From positions 2,995-9,017 of the forward strand of contig PMZX01000295.1 of the NCBI GenBank assembly GCA_003170035.1: a stretch of 6,023 nucleotides of DNA, read 5' to 3'. This DNA comes from Myxococcales bacterium. Its GTDB lineage: Bacteria > Myxococcota_A > Polyangia > Fen-1088. Positions 5,608 through 6,023 of the stretch are shown here, piece after piece (within the stretch, counting starts at the first letter, position 1; each line of letters opens with the position of its first letter). The translations under genes were made by a program, and so were the position numbers. A model generated the notes under the pieces. That model had not been told where the DNA came from and did no database searches. It saw nothing but the letters and a program-made list of their open reading frames with translations.

Positions 5608-6023
5608 CTAGCTCACCGGCGCGCCTAGCACTTGCAAGAGCTGGGCGAAACTCGGGAATGACGTCGTGATGTCATGGCTCGGCACCTCGGTCGTGTCGGG
5701 GGCCATCAGTCCCAGGATGGCGCCCGCCATCGCGATACGGTGATCACCATCGGGCCGCACGCGGCCTCCCTGCGCGGACCCTCCCCCGGTGCCCGTGACC
5801 GAAAGCCCGTCTGGAGCCTCGCGCACCGTCACGCCGGCTCGCTGCAACTCGCGCGCGATGCAGGCGATGCGGTCCGACTCCTTCACGCGCAGCTCGCGCA
5901 GGTCGCAGAACTCGGTGGTGCCTTCGGCCATTGCTGCCGCCACCGCCAGCGCCGGAATTTCGTCGATAGAGCGAAGCGCCAGTTCTCCTGCCACCCTGAT
6001 TCCGCGCAGCCCTCTTCCGGTCC
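5608..6023 (-). CDS. aroA: 3-phosphoshikimate 1-carboxyvinyltransferase (EPSP synthase), C-terminal part
   Basis: The frame is open from the right edge to a TAG at 5608-5610, giving 137 residues of the C-terminal lobe. EPSP synthase joins phosphoenolpyruvate to shikimate-3-phosphate in the shikimate pathway to chorismate and aromatic amino acids. Signature segments are all present in order: DEIPALAVAAA, with the substrate-binding Asp; LRVKESDR (near 5869-5889), whose Glu is catalytic; GDHRIAM (5728-5748); and TSFPSF close to the end, followed by LLQVLGA. The TSFP form, where E. coli has KTFP, resembles Agrobacterium CP4-type enzymes at this point, but the residues that decide glyphosate class lie outside the window. 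The C-terminus is intact. The gene is convergent with its neighbour across 10 bp. Confidence 0.95.
   Translation of the reverse strand, partial: TGRGLRGIRVAGELALRSIDEIPALAVAAAMAEGTTEFCDLRELRVKESDRIACIARELQRAGVTVREAPDGLSVTGTGGGSAQGGRVRPDGDHRIAMAGAILGLMAPDTTEVPSHDITTSFPSFAQLLQVLGAPVS

Noticed and set aside
5601..5617. AGCTAGCT palindrome at the aroA stop as a bidirectional terminator
   Set aside because: The stem is only four base pairs with no loop and no following T-run, and flanking bases do not pair.

Overview
The window is GC-rich, densely coded chromosomal DNA with strong third-position G/C bias. It looks like a Myxococcota (myxobacterium-type, formerly deltaproteobacterial) genome. The signs are a lipoprotein ending in an Asp/Ala-rich tail, a secreted protein with a Pro/Ala linker and two C-terminal membrane helices, and a long PrkA-type AAA+ protein. 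This assignment is an inference from protein style; no rRNA or marker phylogeny is available. I found no tRNA, rRNA, CRISPR array, insertion sequence or phage gene.

Layout, left to right. (1) 1-612 (+): the 3' end of a DUF790/Bax1-type nuclease gene, cut by the window edge. (2) 664-1398 (+): a predicted lipoprotein, start fixed by a good ribosome binding site. (3) 1408-3666 (-): a complete prkA-type AAA+ protein gene, convergent with the lipoprotein gene across only 9 bp. (4) 3667-3763: the one real intergenic control region, lying between divergent prkA and mlaC-like genes. It holds a 16-bp palindrome, an 8-bp palindrome and a -10-like element so close to the mlaC-like start that the mRNA would have almost no leader. 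(5) 3764-4477 (+): an MlaC/Ttg2D-type periplasmic phospholipid-binding protein. (6) 4545-5597 (+): a secreted, proline-rich, membrane-anchored protein with a CsgG/TolB-N-like domain, probably co-transcribed with (5). (7) 5608-6023 (-): the C-terminal third of EPSP synthase (aroA), convergent with (6) across 10 bp and running off the right edge.

How the genes relate. The two envelope genes (5 and 6) form a plausible two-gene unit. The MlaC-like gene has no mlaD, mlaE or mlaF beside it here, so it is either an orphan or served by a transporter elsewhere. PrkA stands alone, without the DUF444 and SpoVR genes that often accompany it. The DUF790 nuclease predicts an XPB-like helicase gene just left of the window. 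I see no clear evidence for a wholly new multi-gene system. The most testable new points are the shared palindromic control region, the near-leaderless mlaC-like gene, the orphan MlaC with its secreted partner, and the unstudied Bax1-like nuclease in a bacterium.
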